A DNA stretch of 64,000 nucleotides. It comes from Clostridium sp. (GTDB taxonomy: Bacteria > Bacillota > Clostridia > Clostridiales > Clostridiaceae). Each line of letters starts with the position of its first letter. Positions within the stretch are counted from its first letter, which is position 1. The notes beneath the pieces are model-generated. The model made no database searches. It worked only from the letters and a program-made list of their open reading frames with translations, and was not told the DNA's origin. The position numbers and the translations under genes were made by a program. The stretch is taken from contig NZ_JAJFUC010000026.1 in the NCBI RefSeq assembly GCF_021372645.1, forward strand, positions 1 through 64,000. Reading direction: 5' to 3'. This document shows positions 34,340 to 43,591 of this stretch, piece by piece.

Positions 34340-35575
34340 ATGGAAAGAAGAGTTGTAATTACAGGAATGGGGGCTTTAACTCCTATAGGAAATGATGTTA
34401 CTACATTTTGGAATAATGCAAAAGAAGGAAAATTAGGAATAGATTTTATTACTTTAATAGATCAAGATTTAATAGATGTAAAAATTGCAGCAGAAGTTAA
34501 AGATTTCGATCCTGATACTTTAATTGGTAAAAAAGAAGCTAAAAGATTAGATAGATTTGCTCAATTTGGATTAGTTGCTGCAGATGAAGCAATAAAAGAT
34601 TCAGGAATAGATTTAGAAAAAGAAGATTTAGATAGATTCGGGGTAATGTTAGGATCAGGAATAGGTGGTTTTGAAACTATCGAAACTGAATGTACTAAAA
34701 TTGCTACTGGAAAATCAAAGAGAGTATCTCCATTTTTTGTTCCTATGACAATTATAAATTTAGGGGCAGGAAATGTAGCAATTAAATATGGATTAAAAGG
34801 ACCTTGTACATCAGCAGTAACTGCTTGTGCTACAGGAACTAATAATATTGGAGATGCATTTAGAACTATAAAGCATGGCTATGCAGATGTGATGCTTGCA
34901 GGAGGTGCAGAAGCGCCTATAACTAGACTTGGAGTTTCAGGATTTGGTAGCATGAAGGCATTAAATTCAGATAACAATCCTGCGAGAGCATCTATTCCTT
35001 TTGACAAGGATAGAAGCGGATTTGTAATGGGTGAAGGTGCAGGGCTTGTAGTTCTTGAATCTTTAGAACATGCAGAGGCAAGAGGTGCAAATATTATAGC
35101 TGAAATCGTTGGTTATGGTTCAACTTGTGATGCATATCATATTACATCGCCAGCTCCAGATGGTAGTGGTGCTGCAAAGGCTATGAAAGATGCTATAGCT
35201 GAAGCTGGAATTAAGTTAGAAGAAGTTTCTTATATAAATGCTCATGGAACTTCAACACCATTGAATGATCAATTTGAAACAGCAGCAATTAAGAGTGCAT
35301 TTGGAGAAAACGCATATAAGATTCCGATATCTTCAACAAAATCTATGACGGGTCATCTATTAGGAGCAGCAGGAGCAATTGAAGCAATAATATGTGCAAA
35401 AGCTCTTCAAGAAGGGTTCATTCCACCAACAATTGGATATGAAACAAAAGATGAAGAATTAGATTTAGATTATGTACCTAATGTTGGAAGAAAGCAACAA
35501 TTAGAATATGCACTTACTAATTCATTAGGTTTTGGTGGGCATAATGCAACATTACTTTTAAAGAAATGGAAATAA
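34340..35575 (+). CDS. fabF: 3-oxoacyl-ACP synthase II
   Basis: A 411-residue elongating condensing enzyme. The active-site Cys is in SAVTACATGTNNIGDAF near residue 164, and the two His residues are in INAHGTSTPLND (near 303) and KSMTGHLLGAAGAIEA (near 340). It is the only KAS I/II in the operon, so it should carry all elongation cycles here. SD GGAGGAAG precedes the ATG. A palindromic spacer of about 80 nt separates it from accB. Confidence 0.95.
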   Translation: MERRVVITGMGALTPIGNDVTTFWNNAKEGKLGIDFITLIDQDLIDVKIAAEVKDFDPDTLIGKKEAKRLDRFAQFGLVAADEAIKDSGIDLEKEDLDRFGVMLGSGIGGFETIETECTKIATGKSKRVSPFFVPMTIINLGAGNVAIKYGLKGPCTSAVTACATGTNNIGDAFRTIKHGYADVMLAGGAEAPITRLGVSGFGSMKALNSDNNPARASIPFDKDRSGFVMGEGAGLVVLESLEHAEARGANIIAEIVGYGSTCDAYHITSPAPDGSGAAKAMKDAIAEAGIKLEEVSYINAHGTSTPLNDQFETAAIKSAFGENAYKIPISSTKSMTGHLLGAAGAIEAIICAKALQEGFIPPTIGYETKDEELDLDYVPNVGRKQQLEYALTNSLGFGGHNATLLLKKWK

Positions 35576-35581
35576 CATTTT

Positions 35582-35662
35582 ATGATGAATGATGAATGAT
35601 GAAATTTAAAAGAAATTACGAAGTAATTTCATCCATAATTATTCATCATTAATCATTCATTA
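35582..35662. repeat. Hairpin-forming palindromic element between fabF and accB
   Basis: About 80 nt can fold on itself: direct ATGAATG repeats on the left face CATTCAT-type repeats on the right, around the perfect core GAAATTAC-gaa-GTAATTTC (35612-35630). There is no T-run after the core, so it is not a clear terminator. Confidence 0.55.
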
Positions 35663-35682
35663 ATTTAAAGGAGGATATATTT

Positions 35683-36210
35683 ATGGAATTTGAAAAGATT
35701 AAAGAATTAATTAAATTAGTTGATTCTTCAAGTTTAGCTTTTTTTGAACTTTCAAGTGGCAATGATTATATAAAAATGGATAAATCATTAAATAGAGGAC
35801 TAGCTGATAATAATTTGAGCAATTTAAGTAATGCTAGCACTGTAAATAATTTAGTTGGTTCTGGTACCAAATTGAATTCAATTAATTCAATAGAAAAATC
35901 AGAAGATTATGTGGTAAAAAATGAAGAAATAGTTAGTAATGAAAAAGAGATAGTTTTAGAAGATAAGAATATAGACGTCATAATTTCTCCTATGGTAGGA
36001 ACATTTTATTCTTCACCATCACCAGAAAGTCCAGCTTTTGCAGAAGTTGGAGGTACAATTTCTAAGGGGAAAATTATTTGTATAATTGAAGCTATGAAGC
36101 TTATGAATGAAATAGAAAGTGATTATAGTGGAATAATTGTTGAACGTTTAGTTAATGACGGAGATATGGTAGAATATGGTCAGCCATTATTTAAGGTTAA
36201 GGGGGAATAG
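35683..36210 (+). CDS. accB: Biotin carboxyl carrier protein of acetyl-CoA carboxylase
   Basis: A 175-residue BCCP. A helical N-terminus ([18 protein letters not shown]) and a Ser/Asn-rich flexible linker (about residues 35-95) precede the biotinyl domain. The biotin Lys is in [12 protein letters not shown] near residue 138, after [17 protein letters not shown]. The carrier shuttles carboxyl groups between the AccC and AccDA subunits encoded downstream. SD AAAGGAGG precedes the ATG; fabZ begins 3 nt after the stop. Confidence 0.94.
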   Translation: MEFEKIKELIKLVDSSSLAFFELSSGNDYIKMDKSLNRGLADNNLSNLSNASTVNNLVGSGTKLNSINSIEKSEDYVVKNEEIVSNEKEIVLEDKNIDVIISPMVGTFYSSPSPESPAFAEVGGTISKGKIICIIEAMKLMNEIESDYSGIIVERLVNDGDMVEYGQPLFKVKGE

Positions 36211-36213
36211 GAT

Positions 36214-36642
36214 TTGCTTAATATAAAAGAAATAAAAGAAATTTTACCTCATAGATATCCATTTTTATTAGTTGATAGAGTTATTGAAATGGAGATAGAG
36301 GATAAACAATTTGTAAGAGCATATAAAAATGTTTCTGCTAATGAAGAGTTTTTTCAAGGACATTATCCTGAAGAACCAATTATGCCAGGAGTACTACAAA
36401 TAGAAGCATTAGCTCAAACAGGAGCAGTTGCTATTCTTTCAATGGAAAAGTTTAAAGGAAAAACCCCATTATTTGCAGGAACGAATAAAGTTAGATTTAA
36501 AAATAAGGTTGTACCAGGTGATAGATTGGACTTATATTGTGAAATTATAAAAATAAAAGGGCCTATAGGAATTGGAAAAGGAATAGCCTCAGTTGATGGA
36601 AAAACAGTTTGTGAAGCAGAAATACTTTTTGCTATAGGATAG
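36214..36642 (+). CDS. fabZ: 3-hydroxyacyl-ACP dehydratase
   Basis: A 142-residue hot-dog-fold dehydratase. The catalytic His50 and Glu64 are in [23 protein letters not shown], and the N-terminal [17 protein letters not shown] is standard for FabZ. Translation starts at TTG with an AGGGGGA SD about 6 nt upstream. No fabA or fabM is in the cluster, so how the cis double bond of unsaturated fatty acids is made cannot be read from this locus. Confidence 0.95.
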   Translation: MLNIKEIKEILPHRYPFLLVDRVIEMEIEDKQFVRAYKNVSANEEFFQGHYPEEPIMPGVLQIEALAQTGAVAILSMEKFKGKTPLFAGTNKVRFKNKVVPGDRLDLYCEIIKIKGPIGIGKGIASVDGKTVCEAEILFAIG

Positions 36643-36651
36643 GTGATAATG

Positions 36652-38004
36652 ATGTTCAAGAAAGTACTAATTGCCAATAGAGGAGAAATTGCAGTAAGAA
36701 TAATTAGAGCATGTAGGGAAATGGGGATAAGTACAGTTGCTGTTTATTCAGAAATAGATAAAGAAGCACTTCATACCCAGTTAGCAGATGAAGCTGTATG
36801 TATTGGACCTGCAATGCCTAAGGATAGCTATTTAAATATAACTAATATTTTAAGTGCATGTGTTTTAACTGGTGCAGATGCTATACATCCAGGGTTTGGT
36901 TTTTTATCTGAGAATCCCAAATTTGCAAAAATGTGCAGGCAATGTAATATAAAGTTTATAGGACCTGATTATGAAACCATTGAATGGATAGGAAACAAGG
37001 CTAAGGCTAGAGAAATCATGAAGTCTTGTGGAGTTCCAGTAGTACCAGGATATGAAGGGAAAATAAGAGATGAAGCACATGCATTAGAACTAGGAAAAGA
37101 GATCGGATATCCTGTAATGATAAAAGCTGCAGCAGGTGGTGGTGGAAAAGGAATAAGAATTGCTAATAATGATGAAGAATTCTTAATGGGATTTAAAACA
37201 GCTAAAGCAGAAGCAAAAGCTTGCTTTGGAGATGATACATTATATTTAGAAAAATTTGTTCAAAAACCAAAACATATTGAATTTCAAATATTAGCTGATG
37301 AATATGGGCATGTAATACATTTAGGTGAAAGAGAATGTTCAATGCAAAGAAAAAACCAAAAGGTTTTGGAAGAAGCTCCATCTAACGTATTAAATGAAGA
37401 GTTACGTGCTAAAATGGGTGAAGCTGCAAAGATGGCAGCTCTTGCTGTAGATTATAAAAATGCAGGAACTATAGAATTTTTATTTGATAAAGATAATAAT
37501 TACTATTTTATGGAGATGAATACAAGAATACAAGTAGAACATCCAATTACTGAGATGGTTACAGGTATAGACTTGGTAAAAGAACAATTAAGAATAGCAT
37601 CAGGAGAAAAACTTAGATTTACTCAAGATGATATAGAGATTAAAGGCCATGCTATAGAATGTAGAGTTAATGCAGAAGATCCGGAACATGATTTTAGGCC
37701 ATGTCCAGGAACTATTGAAGAACTTTGTGTTCCAGGTGGTTTGGGTGTTAGAATAGATTCAGCAATATTTTGTGGATATAAAATACCACATTGCTATGAT
37801 TCTATGATAGCTAAGGTAATTACTTTCGGATATGATAGAAATGAAGCTATTGTAAAAATGAATAGAGCATTATCAGAATTTGCAGTAGGCGGAGTAAAGA
37901 CTAACATTAATTTTGAACTATCTATACTTGAAACTAAGGAATTCTTAGAAGGAGATTATGACACTTCATTTTTATCAGAAAAGATGGTGAAGAAGGATGC
38001 TTAA
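36652..38004 (+). CDS. accC: Biotin carboxylase subunit of acetyl-CoA carboxylase
   Basis: A 450-residue ATP-grasp biotin carboxylase. Landmarks are [22 protein letters not shown] at the start, [15 protein letters not shown] near residue 160, [23 protein letters not shown] near residue 209 and [16 protein letters not shown] near residue 287. I use the ATG directly before TTCAAG; an adjacent ATG and a GTG three codons further up are possible, and the SD AGGTGAT is closest to optimal for the chosen one. It overlaps accD by 8 nt. Confidence 0.93.
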   Translation: MFKKVLIANRGEIAVRIIRACREMGISTVAVYSEIDKEALHTQLADEAVCIGPAMPKDSYLNITNILSACVLTGADAIHPGFGFLSENPKFAKMCRQCNIKFIGPDYETIEWIGNKAKAREIMKSCGVPVVPGYEGKIRDEAHALELGKEIGYPVMIKAAAGGGGKGIRIANNDEEFLMGFKTAKAEAKACFGDDTLYLEKFVQKPKHIEFQILADEYGHVIHLGERECSMQRKNQKVLEEAPSNVLNEELRAKMGEAAKMAALAVDYKNAGTIEFLFDKDNNYYFMEMNTRIQVEHPITEMVTGIDLVKEQLRIASGEKLRFTQDDIEIKGHAIECRVNAEDPEHDFRPCPGTIEELCVPGGLGVRIDSAIFCGYKIPHCYDSMIAKVITFGYDRNEAIVKMNRALSEFAVGGVKTNINFELSILETKEFLEGDYDTSFLSEKMVKKDA

Positions 38005-38872
38005 GGACTTATTTACAAAAAGGCAATATGCAACTGTTAAACCTTCAGTAATAAAAAAGAGTGTTACTGAAGAAAAGCCTAATATTCCATCAGGAATGTG
38101 GACTAAATGTAATAAGTGTAACGAAATGATTTACGTTGAAGATTTAGAACATGCTAAGTATGTTTGTACATCCTGTGGGTATCATTTTAGAATAAATGCA
38201 AAAGAAAGAGCAAGAATATTCTTTGATAAACATACTTTTAAAGAATTATGGAAAGAGTTAAAAACTACAAATCCACTGGATTTTGAAGGCTATGAAGAGA
38301 AACTGAAAAGTGGCAAATCAAAAACAGACAGTACGGAAGCAGTTGTTACTGGTATTGGACAATTAAATGGAATAGATATTGCTTGTGCAATTATGGATAG
38401 TTTCTTTATGATGGGAAGTATGGGAACTGTAGTTGGAGAGAAGATTACAAGGCTTGTAGAATATGCTACAGAAAATAAATTACCAGTTATAATTTTTACA
38501 GCATCAGGTGGTGCTAGAATGCAAGAAGGAATTTTTTCACTTATGCAAATGGCAAAGGTTAGCGCAGCTATTGCAAGACATGATGAAGCTGGTCTTTTAT
38601 ATATTTCTGTATTAACAGATCCAACTACTGGAGGTGTAACAGCAAGCTTTGCCATGGAAGGTGATATTATTTTAAGTGAACCCAATGCATTAATTGGATT
38701 TGCAGGAAGAAGAGTAATTGAAGGTACAATCAACGAAACACTTCCAGATAATTTTCAAAAAGCAGAATTTTTATTACAAAAGGGTTTTGTCGATGCTATT
38801 GTTGACAGAAAGAACATGAGAACATGTATATATAAAATTCTTATTTTACATGGGGTGAGGAATTATGGATAA
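37997..38872 (+). CDS. accD: Acetyl-CoA carboxylase carboxyltransferase beta subunit
   Basis: A 291-residue subunit with an N-terminal zinc ribbon: CNKC near residue 36 and CTSCGYHF near residue 55. A crotonase-fold carboxyltransferase domain follows, with [21 protein letters not shown] near residue 170 and [16 protein letters not shown] near residue 211. It pairs with AccA encoded next. It overlaps accC by 8 nt and accA by 8 nt, so the three subunits are translationally coupled. Confidence 0.95.
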   Translation: MLKDLFTKRQYATVKPSVIKKSVTEEKPNIPSGMWTKCNKCNEMIYVEDLEHAKYVCTSCGYHFRINAKERARIFFDKHTFKELWKELKTTNPLDFEGYEEKLKSGKSKTDSTEAVVTGIGQLNGIDIACAIMDSFFMMGSMGTVVGEKITRLVEYATENKLPVIIFTASGGARMQEGIFSLMQMAKVSAAIARHDEAGLLYISVLTDPTTGGVTASFAMEGDIILSEPNALIGFAGRRVIEGTINETLPDNFQKAEFLLQKGFVDAIVDRKNMRTCIYKILILHGVRNYG

Positions 38873-39683
38873 AGATTTTATAAAAATAAATACAACACCA
38901 TGGGAACACGTTGAAATTGCAAGACATAAAGACAGACCAAATGCAAATTATTATATAGAAACTATATTTAAAGATTATATAGAATTTCATGGTGATAGAT
39001 ACTTTGGTGATGATAAATCTGTAATTGGAGGAATTGCATCAATTAATGATATAAATGTTACAGTGGTAGCAATAACTAAAGGTTCAAATACCAATGAAAA
39101 TATAAAAAGAAATTTTGGGATGCCAAATCCAGAAGGATATAGAAAAGCATTAAGACTTATGAAGCAAGCAGAGAAATTTAAAAGACCAGTGATTTGTTTT
39201 GTAGATACGCCAGGAGCATTTCCAGGTATGGGAGCAGAAGAAAGAGGTCAAGGGCAAGCTATAGCAAATAATCTTTTTGAAATAAGTAGATTAAAAACGC
39301 CAATAATTTCTATTGTTACAGGTGAAGGTGGAAGTGGAGGAGCTTTAGCTTTAACAGTTGCAGATAAAATTTTTATGCTAGAACATTCTGTATACGCAGT
39401 TCTTTCACCAGAAGGATTTGCTTCAATCTTATGGAAAGATGCTAGTAGAGTCAAAGAAGCAGCAGCAATTATGAAAATTACTGCTAAAAACTTAAAAGAT
39501 TTTAGCATAATTGATGATATAATAAAAGAACCTAGAGGCGGAGCTCATAAAAATCCAGCTAAAGTAGCTGAGGGGATGAAGAAAATTATCTTGGATTCTT
39601 TAGTAGAATTAAAGGGAAAAGATTTAGCTACTCTAGTTGATGAAAGATATAATAAATTTAGACAAATGGGTAACTTTTATTAA
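38865..39683 (+). CDS. accA: Acetyl-CoA carboxylase carboxyltransferase alpha subunit
   Basis: A 272-residue subunit, shorter than the E. coli form (about 319) because the N-terminal extension is reduced, as in other Firmicutes. Visible family segments: [13 protein letters not shown] near residue 39, [18 protein letters not shown] near residue 83, [17 protein letters not shown] near residue 111 and [12 protein letters not shown] near residue 150. It is the last gene of the fab-acc operon and a terminator follows at 39728. Confidence 0.95.
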   Translation: MDKDFIKINTTPWEHVEIARHKDRPNANYYIETIFKDYIEFHGDRYFGDDKSVIGGIASINDINVTVVAITKGSNTNENIKRNFGMPNPEGYRKALRLMKQAEKFKRPVICFVDTPGAFPGMGAEERGQGQAIANNLFEISRLKTPIISIVTGEGGSGGALALTVADKIFMLEHSVYAVLSPEGFASILWKDASRVKEAAAIMKITAKNLKDFSIIDDIIKEPRGGAHKNPAKVAEGMKKIILDSLVELKGKDLATLVDERYNKFRQMGNFY

Positions 39684-39727
39684 TAGAATTTTTAACTAAT
39701 AAAATGAATTAGTAGTTAATATAATGG

Positions 39728-39768
39728 CTGTATCAAAATGATTGAAAATTATTTTGATACAGTTTTTA
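39728..39768 (+). terminator. Intrinsic terminator of the fab-acc operon
   Basis: Stem CTGTATCAAAAT / ATTTTGATACAG with an 11-nt loop followed by TTTTTATTT. Confidence 0.9.
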
Positions 39769-39911
39769 TTTATGTATAGGAAATTGTACTATAATTGTAA
39801 ATTTAAAGAAATCAAAGAGTCAATTGCCAAGGTTTTGAAATATTGTGATATTGACAATAAGGACAAGTAGAAATAAGATGTTATTAAATTGAAAAAAGAG
39901 GGGGATTTATT

Positions 39912-40325
39912 ATGGAAAGTAATAGTACAAAAGTTGCTAAAATTGCAACTAAGATGGCTATATGTAATAGAAATGAAGAAGATGAATTGAAAAGATTTTA
40001 TAATGAACAAGGAATAAAGGTTACAGCGGTAAATATAGGTGGTAATATTAATTCTTCCATAACTAAAATATTAGAAAGTGCATTAGTGGCAGCAAAAAGA
40101 AATCAATTAATTAGAGAAGAGCACTTACATGAAGGCGCTGTTATAGGAGCCGCTAGAGATGCGATAATTCAAATTTCAAATAGAGCTAATGGGCAAAATG
40201 TAGGCGGTAAAATAGGGATAGCAAGAGGTGGAGAGCATATATCAGTGTGTATATTTCTAAATATTGGACTATTACATTTAGATGAAGTAGTCATAGGAAT
40301 AGGTCATAGATCATTACCAATATAA
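39912..40325 (+). CDS. hutP: HutP-family RNA-binding regulator
   Basis: A 137-residue protein resembling HutP, the hexameric antiterminator that binds histidine and a divalent metal and recognises UAG-type (NAG) triplets in mRNA. Similarity is seen in ALVAAKRNQLIREEHLHEGAVIGAARDA and in the C-terminal HISVCIFLNIGLLHLDEVVIGIGHRSLPI, close to the HutP ending. It is a little shorter than the Bacillus protein (about 150). The second His of the Bacillus REMHxxxH motif is not in the same place, so ligand or metal binding may differ. No hut genes are in the window. SD GAGGGGG precedes the ATG. It is followed by a transporter with a UAG-rich leader. Confidence 0.8.
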   Translation: MESNSTKVAKIATKMAICNRNEEDELKRFYNEQGIKVTAVNIGGNINSSITKILESALVAAKRNQLIREEHLHEGAVIGAARDAIIQISNRANGQNVGGKIGIARGGEHISVCIFLNIGLLHLDEVVIGIGHRSLPI

Positions 40326-40374
40326 CTCATTATAATTTTTATATTAAAAATGCTAAAAGTAAGGGTGTGTAAGC

Positions 40375-40403
40375 TTTACAACTATTTTGAATTATGATAT
40401 TAT
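40375..40403 (+). promoter_or_regulatory. Promoter of the TrpX-type ABC importer
   Basis: TTTACA, 17-bp spacer, TATTAT, about 150 nt before the substrate-binding protein start. The transporter therefore probably has its own transcript with a leader of about 145 nt. Confidence 0.6.
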
Positions 40404-40457
40404 AACGTAAAAGATTTATAAATTATTATCAATTTATTTAAGCAATCATTATAAATA

Positions 40458-40550
40458 TAGGGATATATTTATAATAGTAGTAATTAGATTAGAGGTAAAA
40501 TAAAGAAGTATAGTAGGAAATTGATAATGATGAAAATAATAGGAGGATAG
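40458..40550 (+). promoter_or_regulatory. UAG-rich leader, candidate HutP target
   Basis: Nine TAG triplets start at 40458, 40475, 40478, 40485, 40490, 40511, 40514, 40540 and 40548, with extra AAG/GAG triplets at 40492, 40503, 40506 and 40543. By base composition about two or three TAG would be expected in this length. HutP and TRAP proteins bind spaced NAG triplets, and hutP is the gene immediately upstream. The link is inference. Confidence 0.4.
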
Positions 40551-40554
40551 GATT

Positions 40555-41571
40555 ATGGTAGGGAAAAAAAAGTTAGCCATGCTATTATGTACAGTTCTAG
40601 TAGGAGGAATCCTTGCAGGATGCGGAAAAGGTGCAACAGATTCTAATAAGGGAACTACTACTTCATCAGAAGTAAAGAATATTGGAATTGTACAATTAGT
40701 ACAACATGACGCTTTAGATGCATCAAACAAAGGTTTTGTTGATGGATTAAAAGAAAAAGGATATGAAGAAGGAAAAAATATCAAAATTGAACAACAAAAT
40801 GCTCAAGGTGAACAAGCAAATGCACAAACTATTTGTAAACAATTTACAGATGCAAAAAAAGATTTAATTTTTGCAATTGCAACACCAGCAGCTCAAGCAG
40901 CATATAATTCTACTAAAGATATACCAATAATATTTACTGCAGTAACAGATCCAGTAAAAGCAGAAATTGCAAAAGAATGGAAGAGTTCAGGCACTAATGT
41001 TACTGGTACATCAGATAAAGTTCCAGTAGATAAGCAAATAGAGTTATTAAAAAAATTAATTCCAAATGCTAAAACTGTAGGTGTAATTTACAATACTTCA
41101 GAAACAAATTCAGTAATTCAAGTTGATGAACTTAAGGCTGCAGCAGAAAAACAAGGGTTAGCAGTAAAAGAAGTTGGAGTTACTAATGTAAATGAAATAA
41201 ATCAAAATTTAGCAAGTGCATTAGGTCAAATAGATGTATTATATACACCAACAGATAATACAGTAGCTTCAGGAGATGCATTAGTAGGTAAGCTTTGTTT
41301 AGAAAAAAATATTCCTATAATAGGTGCAGAAGAAGCTGTAGTAACTAAAGGTGGTCTTGCATCAATAGGTATAGATTATTATAAATTAGGAAAAGAAGCA
41401 GGAGCAAAAGCTGCAGAAGTATTAGATGGAAAGAAACCTTCAGAAGTTGAAATAACTACATTAAGTGAAATGTCATTTACTATAAACACAGATGTTGCGA
41501 AGAAGTTAAATATAACAATTCCATCAGATATAGAAGCTAATGCTAAAAAGGTAACTGGAGGCATTGAGTAG
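40555..41571 (+). CDS. ABC transporter substrate-binding lipoprotein (PF04392, TrpX type)
   Basis: A 338-residue lipoprotein. The signal peptide ends at lipobox ILAGC (Cys23), followed by a Thr/Ser linker. The mature fold is a periplasmic-binding type I domain: IGIVQLVQHDALDASNKGFVDGLKEKGY and FAIATPAAQAAYNSTKDIPIIFTAVTDP are hallmarks of the ABC_sub_bind family. In streptococci members of this family (TrpX) carry tryptophan or related aromatic compounds; the ligand here is not proven. SD GGAGGATAGG overlaps two UAG triplets of the leader. Permease and ATPase genes follow. Confidence 0.87.
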   Translation: MVGKKKLAMLLCTVLVGGILAGCGKGATDSNKGTTTSSEVKNIGIVQLVQHDALDASNKGFVDGLKEKGYEEGKNIKIEQQNAQGEQANAQTICKQFTDAKKDLIFAIATPAAQAAYNSTKDIPIIFTAVTDPVKAEIAKEWKSSGTNVTGTSDKVPVDKQIELLKKLIPNAKTVGVIYNTSETNSVIQVDELKAAAEKQGLAVKEVGVTNVNEINQNLASALGQIDVLYTPTDNTVASGDALVGKLCLEKNIPIIGAEEAVVTKGGLASIGIDYYKLGKEAGAKAAEVLDGKKPSEVEITTLSEMSFTINTDVAKKLNITIPSDIEANAKKVTGGIE

Positions 41572-42473
41572 TGGGGGTTTTAATTAATATTTTAGAACAA
41601 GGACTACTATTCTCTTTAGTTTCAATTGGAGTATATATAACATACAAAATTTTAGATTTTCCTGATTTATCAGTAGATTCTACATTCCCACTAGGGGCTG
41701 CAATTTCTGCAGCTCTTCTAGTTAAGGAAGTTAATCCATGGATTGCAATATTAGTAGCAACTTTAGGTGGAGCACTAGCTGGAGGTATAACAGCATTTTT
41801 ACACGTTAAACTTAAAATAACAAATTTAATGGCTGGAATATTAGTAATGATAGGTTTATATTCTATAAACTTAAGAATAATGGGAAAAGCAAATGTGCCA
41901 TTATTTAATACACCTAACCTATTTAAATCAACTATGCCAGCTATACTAGTGATTTTAATAATGGTTATTATAATAAAAATATTATTAGATCTATACTTAA
42001 AAACAAAATCAGGATTTTTACTTAGGGCAGTAGGAGATAATGAACAAGTAGTTTCATCCCTTGGAGTAAATAAAGACTTAGTTAAAGTATTAGGTCTTAT
42101 GATAAGTAATGCATTAGTTGCATTAGCTGGTGCATTAACAGCACAATATCAAGGATTTAGTGATGTTGGCATGGGTACAGGTACAGTAGTAATGGGTCTT
42201 GCAGCAGTAATCATTGGTACATCTTTATTTGAAAGATTATCTTTTGTTAAAGTAACTACTCTATCAATACTAGGTGCAATTATTTATAAAGCTGCAATAG
42301 CAATTGTATTAAAAGTAGGTTTAAATGCTAATGACTTAAAGTTAATGACCGCAATAATTGTAGTTATAGCATTATGCTCTAATAGTGGATTTTTCAAATC
42401 TAAAAAGAAAAAACCTATTATGGGAGGTGGTACTGAAGATGTTAAAAGTCAAACAACTGTCCAAGGTATTTAA
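41571..42473 (+). CDS. ABC transporter permease (TrpY type)
   Basis: A 300-residue membrane protein with about eight hydrophobic segments, of the branched-chain/LivH-like BPD_transp_2 type that pairs with PF04392 binding proteins. Segments such as YKILDFPDLSVDSTFPLGAAISAALL near the start are typical. The start is a GTG whose first base is the last base of the preceding gene's stop codon, so it is tightly coupled. The end overlaps the ATPase gene by 35 nt. Confidence 0.88.
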   Translation: MGVLINILEQGLLFSLVSIGVYITYKILDFPDLSVDSTFPLGAAISAALLVKEVNPWIAILVATLGGALAGGITAFLHVKLKITNLMAGILVMIGLYSINLRIMGKANVPLFNTPNLFKSTMPAILVILIMVIIIKILLDLYLKTKSGFLLRAVGDNEQVVSSLGVNKDLVKVLGLMISNALVALAGALTAQYQGFSDVGMGTGTVVMGLAAVIIGTSLFERLSFVKVTTLSILGAIIYKAAIAIVLKVGLNANDLKLMTAIIVVIALCSNSGFFKSKKKKPIMGGGTEDVKSQTTVQGI

Positions 42474-43233
42474 TCCTAATACTATAAATGAAAATAGAGT
42501 TTTTGATAGATTATCTTTAGATGTTACTCAAGGTGATTTTATAAGTATTATTGGTTCAAATGGAGCAGGTAAATCAACATTATTAAATATGATATCAGGA
42601 ACAATAGAAGCAGATTCAGGATCTATATTATTAGATGGAAATGAAGTAATTAATAAACCAGAATATGCTAGATCAAAATTTATTGGAAGAGTATTTCAAG
42701 ATCCGTCTAAAGGGGTTGCACCTAATATGACTATCTTAGAGAATATTGCACTTGCAGATAATAAAGGCAAAACATTTGATCTTGGATTTGGAATAAATAA
42801 AAAGAGAATAGATTACTATAAAGAAATGGTAAGCGAACTTGATTTAGGTTTAGAAGATAAGCTTTATAATAAGGTATTACTTTTATCTGGAGGACAGAGA
42901 CAAGCATTAACATTACTTATGGCAGTAATGTCAAAACCTAAATTGTTATTACTAGATGAACATACTGCAGCCTTAGATCCTAAGACTTCAGAAAAAATAA
43001 TGGACATAACTAGAAGCATTGTTAAAGATAGTGGAATAACAACACTTATGGTTACACATAACCTTAAACATGCCCTTGAAAATGGTAATAGACTTTTTAT
43101 GATGCATAGAGGAAAAATTTTAGTTGATGTTAAGGGTGAGGAAAAAGAAAAATTAGATACTAATAAACTTCTTGGACTTTTTGAAAAAGCCAATGTCACA
43201 GATGGATTAAGTGATAGAACTTTATTTGGGTAA
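42439..43233 (+). CDS. ABC transporter ATP-binding protein (TrpZ type)
   Basis: A 264-residue ABC ATPase. Walker A is GSNGAGKST near residues 38-46, the Q-loop is VFQDPSKGVAPNMTILEN, the signature is LSGGQRQALTLLMA, Walker B is LLLLDEHTAALDP with the unusual DEH in place of DEP, and the H-loop is VTHNLKHA. The DEH-type Walker B is common in this subfamily. GGAGGTGG is 8 nt before the ATG used; the frame is open 18 codons upstream within the permease gene. Confidence 0.9.
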   Translation: MLKVKQLSKVFNPNTINENRVFDRLSLDVTQGDFISIIGSNGAGKSTLLNMISGTIEADSGSILLDGNEVINKPEYARSKFIGRVFQDPSKGVAPNMTILENIALADNKGKTFDLGFGINKKRIDYYKEMVSELDLGLEDKLYNKVLLLSGGQRQALTLLMAVMSKPKLLLLDEHTAALDPKTSEKIMDITRSIVKDSGITTLMVTHNLKHALENGNRLFMMHRGKILVDVKGEEKEKLDTNKLLGLFEKANVTDGLSDRTLFG

Positions 43234-43280
43234 AAAAATTGAGCAGTAAGAAACTTTGGAATCTTGCTGCTTAATTTTTT
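43232..43280 (+). terminator. Intrinsic terminator
   Basis: Stem AAATTGAGCAGtAAGA / TCTTgCTGCTTAATTTT followed by T's; ends the ABC importer operon. Confidence 0.87.
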
Positions 43281-43336
43281 GCGTTTAAATCATATTAAGA
43301 TATGATAAAATAATAGTATAGGATGGTGATAATTTC

Positions 43337-43438
43337 ATGTTGAAAAGATTTAATGTAACCGGGACTTGTATTCTCAATAAACATTATATGGTAGACACTT
43401 CAAAGAAAATAGATAAAATAATAAAAATGCACCTATAA
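43337..43438 (+). pseudogene. 5' remnant of an AAA-ATPase-like (PF09820) gene
   Basis: A 33-codon frame with SD-like GGATGGTG in front reads MLKRFNVTGTCILNKHYMVD then TSKKIDKIIKMHL and a stop. This is the standard beginning of clostridial AAA-ATPase-like/PD-(D/E)XK proteins (FNVTGxCxPxKHYMVDxSxKxxxI), which normally run to over 500 residues and reach a Walker A just after this point. Here everything after residue about 30 is gone, so it is a truncated relic. The following 150 bp to rarA contain no other gene. Confidence 0.6.
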
Positions 43439-43591
43439 TAGTTACAGGGACAGGAAATATTATATCTGCTATAATATTATTTATTGCAATCTAAATTTGT
43501 AAGTAAAGAGATTATTGGAGCAAAGGTTATTTTATATGGAATGAAGTTTATAATATAAATTAAAGAATAATGGTAAAAAAGAGGTGGAAAT

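Noticed and set aside
38290..38733. 147-codon frame antisense to accD
   Set aside because: Shadow of the accD frame; no SD and no protein-like pattern.
40326..40554. Trp T-box before the TrpX-type importer
   Set aside because: No GGTGG-type T-box motif; the only T-box in the window is before alaS.
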